DNA of 64,000 bases, from assembly GCA_910584125.1 (NCBI GenBank), contig CAJTXU010000014.1, positions 7,154 through 71,153 of the forward strand, read 5' to 3'. Source of the DNA: an uncultured Muribaculaceae bacterium (GTDB lineage Bacteria; Bacteroidota; Bacteroidia; Bacteroidales; Muribaculaceae). Below are positions 44,345 to 51,705 of the stretch, in pieces. The first letter of the stretch is position 1; each line of letters begins with the position of its first letter. Both the position numbers and the translations under genes were made by a program. The notes below the pieces were generated by a model. It saw only the letters and a program-made list of their open reading frames with translations, ran no database searches and was not told the origin of the DNA.

Positions 44345-45591
44345 AGGTTGCGGATCCGCCATTCGGCGGGGTATAGGTTGTTGGCGCGGTTGCCGATGTT
44401 CTTCACAAAACCGAGCGGGAGGCCCTGGTAGGTCACCGTCACAAAACCGCGCGGCGTGTCGGCAGGGAGCGTGATCGCCTCGTGGCGCAGATAGCGCAGG
44501 GCAGTGTCGAGGTCGAGGTCCGCCTCCGGGAACCTGTCGCGGGGGAAGCGCGTGGAAAGCGTCCACTCCGAGGCCGGAATCTCTATCTTGCCCTTCATGT
44601 TGGTTTCGGGAATGCCGTCGAGGATCACCCGCGCCGACTTGCGCAGCGAGTCGAGGGCGCGGCCGTGGGCCGGCGTCGCCGGTCCGCCCGGTTTGCGGAG
44701 CACGGCTGCGAAGAGACCCTCGCCGCGCGTGATGTGCGGCATGAAGCGCAGGGCCGGAATGTCCGAACCGAGCTGGGAGCCGATGCCCCATTCCGCCGGC
44801 AGACGCAGGTCGATAGGTTCGAGGCCCATCCCGGCGGCGAGCCACTCGACGTTGCACTCGTTCTCGTCGGCGTTGAAAGTGCAGGTGGAATAAATCAGAA
44901 AACCGCCGGGGCGCAACGCCTCGACCGCAGAGGTAAGAATCTCGCGCTGCAGGGCGGCGCATTGTCGGACCAGACCCGGCGACCACTGCGTGCGTGCCTC
45001 CTCGTCCTTGCGCATCATGCCCTCGCCCGAGCAGGGGGCGTCGACCGCCACGATGTCGAACACCGCTCCGGCAGCCGCCAGGCGCGGAGCGGGGGAGTTG
45101 GTGACCATGATGTCGGGATATCCCCATTTGAGCAGGTTCTCGCGCAGGATCCGGGCCCGCTGGGGCATGACCTCGTTTGCAACGACGAAAGCCCCGTCTG
45201 GCAGGGCATTGATCATTGACGTCGTCTTGCCTCCCGGTGCGGCGCAGAGATCGAGCACGAGCGGCGACGCCGGCAGGCCGTGCAGTTCCGCGAGGCGCCC
45301 CACAATCGTCTCGTGGATCATCGACGAAGCGTCCTGCACATAGAAAGCCCCGGCGTGAAGCAGCGGGTTGAGCGTGAACTTCGGACGCTCGGCGAGATAA
45401 AAACCGTTGGCGCACCATTTTACGGGCTCCAGCGCGCCGTAGCCGAGCCGCGACGCGTCGGTGAGTTTGCGGCGGTTGAGCCTGACGCTCACCGACGGCG
45501 CCGTATTGAGCGCAGTGACGAGCGCGTCGGCGTCAACGCCAGGCAGCGTGCGGACGCGCGAAACGAATTCCTGTGATAACTCCGTAGTCAT
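44341..45591 (-). CDS. rRNA cytosine-C5 methyltransferase (NOL1/NOP2/Sun, RsmF-like)
   Basis: A 416-residue enzyme starting MTTELSQEFVSRVRTLPGV (start 45591; a longer frame adds only an unrelated stretch over tandem repeats). SAM-binding motif DLCAAPGGKTT, catalytic APCSGEGMMRK (PC) and STCTFNADENE (TC) are all present. C-terminal domain as in RsmF/YebU. Methylates cytosines in 16S rRNA. First gene of the operon with copA; a promoter is seen about 320 bp upstream. Confidence 0.88.
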   Translation of the reverse strand: MTTELSQEFVSRVRTLPGVDADALVTALNTAPSVSVRLNRRKLTDASRLGYGALEPVKWCANGFYLAERPKFTLNPLLHAGAFYVQDASSMIHETIVGRLAELHGLPASPLVLDLCAAPGGKTTSMINALPDGAFVVANEVMPQRARILRENLLKWGYPDIMVTNSPAPRLAAAGAVFDIVAVDAPCSGEGMMRKDEEARTQWSPGLVRQCAALQREILTSAVEALRPGGFLIYSTCTFNADENECNVEWLAAGMGLEPIDLRLPAEWGIGSQLGSDIPALRFMPHITRGEGLFAAVLRKPGGPATPAHGRALDSLRKSARVILDGIPETNMKGKIEIPASEWTLSTRFPRDRFPEADLDLDTALRYLRHEAITLPADTPRGFVTVTYQGLPLGFVKNIGNRANNLYPAEWRIRNL

Positions 45592-45708
45592 AAGCTTATG
45601 TAAGTAATAAGGAATAAGTAAAACGGGATATTCTGGCAACCAAGGGTAAACAGCCTCTGATTAATTATTTACAGACTGACCGTATTACTTATTACTTAAT
45701 ACTTAAGT

Positions 45709-45886
45709 AAGTGTTCAAATTAAACCGATAGTAAGTGATGATTTTAATCTTGCATATCATCTGCTCGCTCTTTTTGGCATCTTAGGCTTTGTCGTTCGGT
45801 CGCATAGCTCGCTATGCTCCCTCACTCCGCAGCCCAATATGCTCAAAAATAGCTTCGCATCTGATATGCATTTAATTTGACCACTT
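45709..45886. repeat. 178-bp foldback element with terminal inverted repeats
   Basis: Terminal arms AAGTGTTCAAATTAAA (45709-45724) and TTTAATTTGACCACTT (45871-45886) are complementary with one mismatch. An inner pair TGCATATCA / TGATATGCA (45751-45759, 45862-45870) and a hairpin GCATAGC-TC-GCTATGC (45802-45817) nest inside. No coding capacity; flanked by heptamer-type repeats (45596-45708). Confidence 0.7.
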
Positions 45887-45906
45887 ACTTATTACTTTGA
45901 TAACTG

Positions 45907-45938
45907 CAAAAGTAGTGAAAAATGCGTAATAATCCAAA
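45907..45938 (-). promoter_or_regulatory. Promoter of the methylase-copA-HMA-tcdA-lolD operon
   Basis: Minus-strand TTTG (45938-45935) lies 20 bp before TACTTTTG (45914-45907). The transcript would have a leader of about 310 nt that includes the foldback element. Confidence 0.6.
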
Positions 45939-45971
45939 TCGGCGCGCCGGTGCGCACACCATGTGCGAAAG

Positions 45972-46003
45972 TTTGCACATACGAATAAATTTTATTAATT
46001 TTG
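45972..46003 (+). promoter_or_regulatory. Promoter of the RsmI-like gene
   Basis: TTTG (45972-45975) lies 20 bp before TAATTTTG (45996-46003). It places transcription start within a few bases of the ATG at 46013. Confidence 0.6.
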
Positions 46004-46012
46004 TATATGCAA

Positions 46013-46729
46013 ATGAAGGCGGCGCTATATCTGATACCGGTGGAGATATGCGCGGGCACGTCGGAGATGACGATACCCGCGGGCAATCTTCATATAGTCA
46101 AGGGTATACGGACGTTTGTCGTGGAGAATCTGCGAACCGCCCGCCGCTGCCTGCGGCATTGGGACCCGACGTTCCCGATCGACGACTGCACCTTTCACGA
46201 GCTCAACGGCCACACCGACCCGCGGGCTGTGCCGGGATTTCTCGACGCGCTGCGGCGCGGCGAGCCCGTGGGCGTGATGAGTGAGGCCGGTTGTCCGGCC
46301 GTTGCCGACCCGGGCGCCGACGTCGTGGCGATCGCCCAGCGCGAGGGTCTGCCCGTCGTGCCGCTCGTGGGGCCCTCGAGCATCCTGCTCTCGCTGATGG
46401 CCTCGGGCTTCAACGGCCAGGGATTCGCGTTCAACGGCTATCTGCCCGTCAAGGACGACGAGCGTCTGCGCGCCGTCCGCGAACTCGAAGGCATCTGCGC
46501 GCGCCGCGGCCAGACCCAGATATTCATCGAGACCCCCTACCGCAACAACCGTCTTCTGCGCTTTCTCGCCTCGAACCTCAGGCCCGACACGATGCTCTGC
46601 GTGGCCTGCGACATCACCGACCCCGACAAGGAGTCGATCCGCACCCTCCCTGCCTCACGATGGAAAAAAGAAGAATATGACTACGACAAACGTCCGGCAA
46701 TCTTTCTGATGCACCGTGACGGCCGTTAG
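46013..46729 (+). CDS. RsmI-like tetrapyrrole-methylase-fold methyltransferase
   Basis: A 238-residue protein with YLIPVEICAGTS, AGCPAVADPGADVVAIA, GPSSILLSLMASGFNGQGF and FIETPYRNN, the motifs of the tetrapyrrole methylase fold as used by RsmI (16S rRNA C1402 2'-O-methylation). It lacks the C-terminal extension of RsmI, so it could be the shorter Bacteroidota paralogue. The ATG at 46013 was chosen over in-frame starts at 46001/46007, since those overlap the -7 box. Confidence 0.8.
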   Translation: MKAALYLIPVEICAGTSEMTIPAGNLHIVKGIRTFVVENLRTARRCLRHWDPTFPIDDCTFHELNGHTDPRAVPGFLDALRRGEPVGVMSEAGCPAVADPGADVVAIAQREGLPVVPLVGPSSILLSLMASGFNGQGFAFNGYLPVKDDERLRAVRELEGICARRGQTQIFIETPYRNNRLLRFLASNLRPDTMLCVACDITDPDKESIRTLPASRWKKEEYDYDKRPAIFLMHRDGR

Positions 46730-46745
46730 CAAGCGGCGAGTACTT

Positions 46746-47768
46746 ATGAAAAACTCAAGAAAAATCAAATTCGGATCTCAGCCCCGCCTTCCTTTCGAGG
46801 AGTGGGACGACGAACCTGCGTCCGCGCCCGGGCGTCCGTCGACACGTCCTTCCGGTGCTGCCGGTTCGGAGTTCGAGCTCGACGCGGCCGACCTCCGAGC
46901 GGCCAAGGCCCCGTCGGGGCGCCTGCATTACATCTCGTTCGGCTCGGGCTCGAGCGGAAACAGCTGCTATGTCGGCAACGACAGCGGCGGCGTGATAATC
47001 GACGCCGGCATACGCGCCGACCGCATAGCCGACACGCTGCGCGAGCACGGTGTGTCGATGCGCAAGGTCAAGGCACTGATACTCACCCACGACCACAGCG
47101 ACCATGTGCGGTTCAGTTACGCGCTACTGCGCGAGAACCGTCACCTGACGCTCTACTGCACGCCGCGCGTGCTCAACGGCCTGCTGCGGCGTCACAGCAT
47201 CTCGAAGCGCATCAAGGAATACCACACACCGATATTCAAGGAGATACCGTTCAAGGTGGCCGACATGGAGATCACGGCGTTCGACGTGCCCCATGACGGC
47301 TCGGACAACATGGGTTTCTCGATAGAGTATGCCGGCCATAATTTCGTGCTGGCCACCGACCTGGGCAGCGTCTCCGACCGTGCGCGCCACTATATGGGTC
47401 TGGCGAACTATCTGGTGATAGAGTCGAACTATGACTCCGACATGCTGCGCCTGGGCCGGTATCCCGAATATCTGAAAGCCCGTATCCGTTCGGACAACGG
47501 TCATCTGGACAACCGAGATGCCGCGGCGTTCCTGAGCGAGATAATCCGCCCGGAACTGAAATACATCTTCCTCTGCCATCTCAGCAAGGACAACAACACG
47601 CCGGCGATCGCGCTGCGCGAGACGCGCGAGGCGCTCGCGGCGCGCGGTCTGACGGTAGGCAACGCCGAGGAGACGCTGAGCGACCGTCGCGCCGACGTCC
47701 AGCTGATGGCGCTGCCGCGCTTCGACCCCTCCCGCTGGTTCACGTTCCTGCCACTGCGGAAGGAGTGA
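46746..47768 (+). CDS. YycJ/WalJ-like metallo-beta-lactamase-fold hydrolase
   Basis: A 340-residue protein. Its start is taken at 46746 (MKNSRKIKFG); an earlier in-frame start overlaps the previous gene. FGSGSSGNSCYVG and LTHDHSDH (HxHxDH metal site), then DVPHDGSDNMGF and LCHLSKDNNT, follow the YycJ pattern. The C-terminal basic tail of the usual family is present. A likely exonuclease or nucleic-acid hydrolase. It follows the methylase by 16 bp. Confidence 0.8.
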   Translation: MKNSRKIKFGSQPRLPFEEWDDEPASAPGRPSTRPSGAAGSEFELDAADLRAAKAPSGRLHYISFGSGSSGNSCYVGNDSGGVIIDAGIRADRIADTLREHGVSMRKVKALILTHDHSDHVRFSYALLRENRHLTLYCTPRVLNGLLRRHSISKRIKEYHTPIFKEIPFKVADMEITAFDVPHDGSDNMGFSIEYAGHNFVLATDLGSVSDRARHYMGLANYLVIESNYDSDMLRLGRYPEYLKARIRSDNGHLDNRDAAAFLSEIIRPELKYIFLCHLSKDNNTPAIALRETREALAARGLTVGNAEETLSDRRADVQLMALPRFDPSRWFTFLPLRKE

Positions 47769-47829
47769 GTCTAAGGTCTCTAGGGTCATTAAGGTCGCAG
47801 GCTCAGATATTGGCTTTTTGGCGGCATGG

Positions 47830-47900
47830 CGCGCGTCCCAGCATGGACGGGCGGTCCGTTTCGGCTGCCCAACAATCTGTGAGCGAGATACATGTGGCAA
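47830..47900. repeat. Dispersed repeat, copy B
   Basis: Inverse copy of the segment at 38601-38671; shares CACAGATTGTTGG and TCCATGCTGGGACGCGCG on the minus strand with the same spacing. Confidence 0.75.
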
Positions 47901-47927
47901 CCCCATAAAGTACTGACGTAATCGCTT

Positions 47928-48042
47928 GCGCCAAACTGCAGAATGAAATTGCGCCAAACTGCCGAACGTAAATGCGCCAAACTACCGAACGTAAATGCGC
48001 CAAACTACCGAACGTAAATGCGCCAAATTGACGAATAAAGTG
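47928..48042. repeat. Five 23-bp tandem repeats
   Basis: GCGCCAAACT(A/G)CCGAACGTA units begin at 47928, 47951, 47974, 47997 and 48020, exactly 23 bp apart; the outer two are degenerate. The array ends 60 bp before the start of the broken ATPase gene and holds no spacers. Confidence 0.9.
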
Positions 48043-48101
48043 GTTGGACTTGTTTGAGATTCAAATTTATTTTGTAATTTTGCTGAAAATTATTCAGGCA
48101 T

Positions 48102-49385
48102 ATGACAAAGATTGAAACCTATAGGCCGAGAATCGCAGACCGTTTGCTCGCGCGCAAATTGTAGGGCAAGGGCGCGGTTCTGATTGAGGGCCCTAAATGG
48201 TGTGGCAAGACAACCACAGCCGAGCAGATTGCTCGAAGCGTCCTTTATGTCTCCGAACCAGGTAAAGTCAAACAAAACATCGAACTGTCGCGGCTTAAAC
48301 CGTCGCTCCTGTTGGAGGGCGAAAAACCGAGACTTTTGGATGAATGGCAGGTTGCGTCCTTGTTGTGGGATGCGATTCGGTTCAGCGCAGACCATAGTTC
48401 GTCGCTCGGCCTTTATATCCTCACCGGTTCCTGTGTTCCTGCGGATATGACTGATGTAATCCATAGCGGAACCGGGCGATTTGGGTGGCTTAAGATGCGG
48501 CCGATGTCTCTTTGGGAATCAGGGGAATCCTCGGGAGACGTTTCAATCAAAGCTCTATTCGACAATGCTTCGGGCATTTGAGGCAAGTCCGGTATAGACT
48601 TGACTCAAATGGCGTTCCTATGCTGCCGGGGCGGCTGGCCGCTTTCGTTGGGCATGGACGATGAGATTGCGCTCGACCAGGCTTTCGATTATGTCGATGC
48701 GGTGGAGCATCGCGATATCCAGAAATCGGACGGCGTGGAGCGCGAGCCCTCAAGAGTGCATCGACTGTTGCGCTCATACGCCCGCCATCAGGGTACTCAG
48801 GCGACTCTGTCGGTAATTAAGCAAGACCTCTCGTCAAATGAGGGCGAAAGTTTTGATACCGATACGATTGCGTCATACATAAAGGCTCTGAAAAGAATTT
48901 TTGTAGTGGAGGATGTGGAGGCGTGGAATCCCAACCGGCGCTCCAAGACTGCAATCCGGAGTTCCGATACCCGATATTTCATCGACCCCTCCATAGCCAC
49001 CGCTGCTCTCGGACTCGGACCGAATGACCTTGTCAACGACTTGAACACGTTTGGGCTTGTTTTTGAAACGCTGTGCATGCGCGATCTGCGTGTGTATGCT
49101 GATGCGAACGATGGTAAAGTCTACCATTACAGAGATAAAAACGGCCTCGAGTGTGATGCTGTCATACACCTGCGCAATGGACGGTACGGTCTTATCGAGA
49201 TAAAACTCGGCGGGGACAGACTCATTGAAGAGGGAGCGAAAACGCTAAAGGCACTATCGGCAAAAATTGATACAGACAAAATGAAAACTCTCTCCTTTCT
49301 GATGGTTCTTACGGCTGTTGGAGAATACGCATACCGGCGCGAAGACGGTGTCCTTATCGTACCCATCGGCACCCTTAAGGACTGA
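48102..49385 (+). pseudogene. AAA ATPase of the DUF4143 type, with two in-frame stops
   Basis: One continuous 428-codon frame from ATG 48102. It has Walker A EGPKWCGKTTTAEQ, Walker-B-like LLDEWQ, LTGSCVPA, CRGGWPLSL, VFETLCMRDL and the C-terminal LECDAVIHLRNGRYGLIEIKLGG of DUF4143 nuclease-like domains. It is broken by TAG at 48162 (probably once GAG, before GKGAVLIEG) and TGA at 48579 (probably once CGA, before GKSGIDLTQ). There is no frameshift, so the gene was inactivated recently or the stops are read through. These ATPases are widespread in Bacteroidales and often have many copies. Preceded by the 23-bp repeat array. Confidence 0.85.
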
Positions 49386-49465
49386 AGGAAATTTTCTTCG
49401 CGACTTTGTCAACGACGTGTTTTGGATTGATGAAATAAGTTACGTAAAATAACGTTGTACTAAAG

Positions 49466-50380
49466 ATGAATTGTTTGGGAAACAACGTATTGGCGATTCT
49501 TGGACAAATCGTTTTGATTAGTCTGGTGTCGATAGGCTCCGATGTTTTGTATGCGCAAAATCAACGAGCTTTCTTGGTTGGTATATCTGATTACCAATCA
49601 ACCATAGAACATGCTTCCGATTATTGGGAAAATATTCACGGAGCTAATGACGTAGTTTTATTATCGCCGACATTGCGAAAACTTGGTTTTAAGGTCACAT
49701 CCTTAATTAATAGACAAGCAACAGCAGCAAATATACGTAAACAACTTTCCAAATTCAGTTCATCATGTAAGTCCGGGGATATTGTATATTTACATTTCTC
49801 ATGTCATGGACAGCCTGTCGAGGATTTGGACGGTGATGAACCGGATGGATGGGATGAGGCCATTATACCGGTTGATGCTCAAAAGGTTTATGTCAAAGGT
49901 CTGTACAAGGGAGAAAACCATATCACCGACGATGAACTAAATCGCCTGTTCCGAACGATACGTACTAAAATTGGTCGTAAGGGCTTTTTAACTGTAGTTA
50001 TAGATGCTTGTCACGCCGGAACTTCATATCGTGGAGAAGAAGTTGAAGATTCAGTATTTGTACGAGGAACTAATAGCGGATTTTCTGAAAGAGGATTAAG
50101 ATTTGTGCCTAAAATTGATAAGAGAGGGAGAATCAGAGTCGAAAAATCCAACAATATGAGTGGTATTTGTATAATAGAAGCGTGCCGTTCATATCAAGTG
50201 AACAATGAAATCAAATGCAATGGTAAATACTATGGCTCTCTTTCTTATTATACAAATAAAGTGCTGCAATCAGACAATAAAATTGCTTGGAGAGGACGAT
50301 GGTATGAAGCAGTCATAGCACTTATGTCCAAAGATTTACGGCTGGTCCGACAAAATCCGGTTATAGAATTCAGTGAATAG
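49466..50380 (+). CDS. Exported caspase-family (C14) cysteine protease
   Basis: A 304-residue protein with an N-terminal signal peptide (hydrophobic 8-28, ending VLYAQ). The caspase domain starts RAFLVGISDYQ; the catalytic dyad is His114 (HFSCHGQ) and Cys182 (IDACHAGTS). A loop with acidic residues (VEDLDGDEPDGWDEAI) follows the His, as in caspase-like enzymes that cut after basic or acidic residues. The C-terminal 100 residues have no motif I know. First in a compact AT-rich operon with an ECF sigma factor (17 bp), an anti-sigma-like protein and a TPR-CHAT protease. Periplasmic location is inferred from the signal. Confidence 0.85.
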   Translation: MNCLGNNVLAILGQIVLISLVSIGSDVLYAQNQRAFLVGISDYQSTIEHASDYWENIHGANDVVLLSPTLRKLGFKVTSLINRQATAANIRKQLSKFSSSCKSGDIVYLHFSCHGQPVEDLDGDEPDGWDEAIIPVDAQKVYVKGLYKGENHITDDELNRLFRTIRTKIGRKGFLTVVIDACHAGTSYRGEEVEDSVFVRGTNSGFSERGLRFVPKIDKRGRIRVEKSNNMSGICIIEACRSYQVNNEIKCNGKYYGSLSYYTNKVLQSDNKIAWRGRWYEAVIALMSKDLRLVRQNPVIEFSE

Positions 50381-50397
50381 CACAGAGGACAAAATTT

Positions 50398-50961
50398 ATG
50401 GGTAAGTATTCTAATACGACGTTGGATGCCTTTGTTAAATCTCAGAGAGACAGAGCTATCACTTATCTTCAAAATAACTTCACGATCTCAATGGATGACT
50501 GTGAAGATATTTTTCAAGATTCCTTTATCATACTATACCAGAATGTGCAGGAAGGGAAACTTGACAATTTAACCTCCTCCGTCTCTACATATTTTATGGC
50601 TATATGTAGAAATAAGGCAATGGAGTTATTACGCATAAAAGGTAAATATATCCATTCGCCTGTTGATGTCGAGATACAAAAATCTACCACATTTCTCGAA
50701 AGTAAGATAAGTAACGTGTTGTCATTTGATAACGATGATGTCCCTACAGAGAAAAAGGAGGCTCTTGTCAGGGAGATAGTAAAAGATTTACCATCCCCAT
50801 GTAATGAACTTTTATGGGGATACTATCGAGACGGCCTTTCAATGAAGGATTTAGCTGAACTATATGGATATTCTAACGAGAACACAGTGAAGGTAACTAA
50901 ATATCGCTGCTGTGACAAATTCAAAAAACGATTTACGGAGATGCTTCATAAGATTTTTTAA
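50398..50961 (+). CDS. ECF-type RNA polymerase sigma factor
   Basis: A 187-residue sigma-70-family protein. Region 2: CEDIFQDSFIILYQNVQEGKL and YFMAICRNKAMELLR; region 4: LPSPCNELLWGYYRDGLSMKDL followed by LYGYSNENTVKVTKYRCC, the recognition helix. It should direct transcription from its own promoter set, probably including this operon, when released by the anti-sigma-like protein encoded next. Low GC like its neighbours. Confidence 0.85.
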   Translation: MGKYSNTTLDAFVKSQRDRAITYLQNNFTISMDDCEDIFQDSFIILYQNVQEGKLDNLTSSVSTYFMAICRNKAMELLRIKGKYIHSPVDVEIQKSTTFLESKISNVLSFDNDDVPTEKKEALVREIVKDLPSPCNELLWGYYRDGLSMKDLAELYGYSNENTVKVTKYRCCDKFKKRFTEMLHKIF

Positions 50962-50971
50962 GATTGATCGT

Positions 50972-51664
50972 ATGGAAAACAATATACAATCCAATATTGA
51001 CCGTGATGAGCGTATTGCGCTATATCTAAAAGGTCAGATGTGTCCTGAAGAAGAAATAAAATTTCTTGCTGACATTGAATCTGATGATCAATTGAAGCAA
51101 GACGCAATTGCTCAGGCCAGACTTGTCAAGGGCATGGCTCAGGCCGATTATGAGCTTATTCAAGAATTAAAGAATGCACCGGAAGCAAAAATAAAATATT
51201 TGCTTCGTCCGCCGAGAATTATTTTTAGAAAGCCTATTATGTGGCTTTCAGTAGCTGCGTCAGTGGCTGTATTGCTATTTGTGGGTTACAAAGGATATGA
51301 TTACTATGACACAACGCGCCTTGGCATGAGATATGCTACGGCCTTACCAATAGAAACATTAGTTCGAGGCGACAAAGATTCAACTATTGAAACAGAACTC
51401 CAGACATTATTTGGAAACGTGGTTGAACGCAAAGAATTGCCATCCACAACAAAGCGACTCTCCGAATTATGGGAAATATCCAATGAAGAAACATATAATG
51501 ATTATACAGACTATGCTCCATATATTGGATGGTATCTTGCCATAGGCTATCTTGAAGACTATGAAAAGGAGAAAGCGAAACAGCTTTTGAAACAAATGAA
51601 TGAAAAGGGCTTTTCCGATGTCGTGATTATTAACGTTGTCGATTTGTTGAATAAAATACAATGA
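50972..51664 (+). CDS. Anti-sigma-factor-like single-pass membrane protein
   Basis: A 230-residue protein (start 50972; an upstream frame overlaps the sigma gene). N-terminal 85 residues are cytoplasmic and helical (IALYLKGQMCPEEEIKFLADI), typical of the sigma-binding part of Bacteroidota anti-sigma proteins; residues 88-106 are one transmembrane helix; the periplasmic part ends in TPR-like helices (YIGWYLAIGYLEDYEKEKAKQLL). Its place right after the sigma gene supports the role. Its stop overlaps the CHAT start by ATGA. Confidence 0.7.
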   Translation: MENNIQSNIDRDERIALYLKGQMCPEEEIKFLADIESDDQLKQDAIAQARLVKGMAQADYELIQELKNAPEAKIKYLLRPPRIIFRKPIMWLSVAASVAVLLFVGYKGYDYYDTTRLGMRYATALPIETLVRGDKDSTIETELQTLFGNVVERKELPSTTKRLSELWEISNEETYNDYTDYAPYIGWYLAIGYLEDYEKEKAKQLLKQMNEKGFSDVVIINVVDLLNKIQ

Positions 51665-51705
51665 ATACAATGAATACAATGAATACAATGAATACAATGA
51701 ATACA
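51661..51705 (+). repeat. 9-bp repeat at the CHAT start codon
   Basis: ATGAATACA occurs five times in tandem; each unit begins with an in-frame ATG, so the gene has five stacked start codons and encodes M-N-T repeats. Confidence 0.95.

Noticed and set aside
42113..45418. A single 1101-residue protein containing CopA
   Set aside because: The upstream 358 codons lie in the wrong frame of the rRNA methyltransferase gene; the HMA domain starts at 44344.
47928..48042. Possible CRISPR array
   Set aside because: Units are back to back without spacers, and no cas gene is near.
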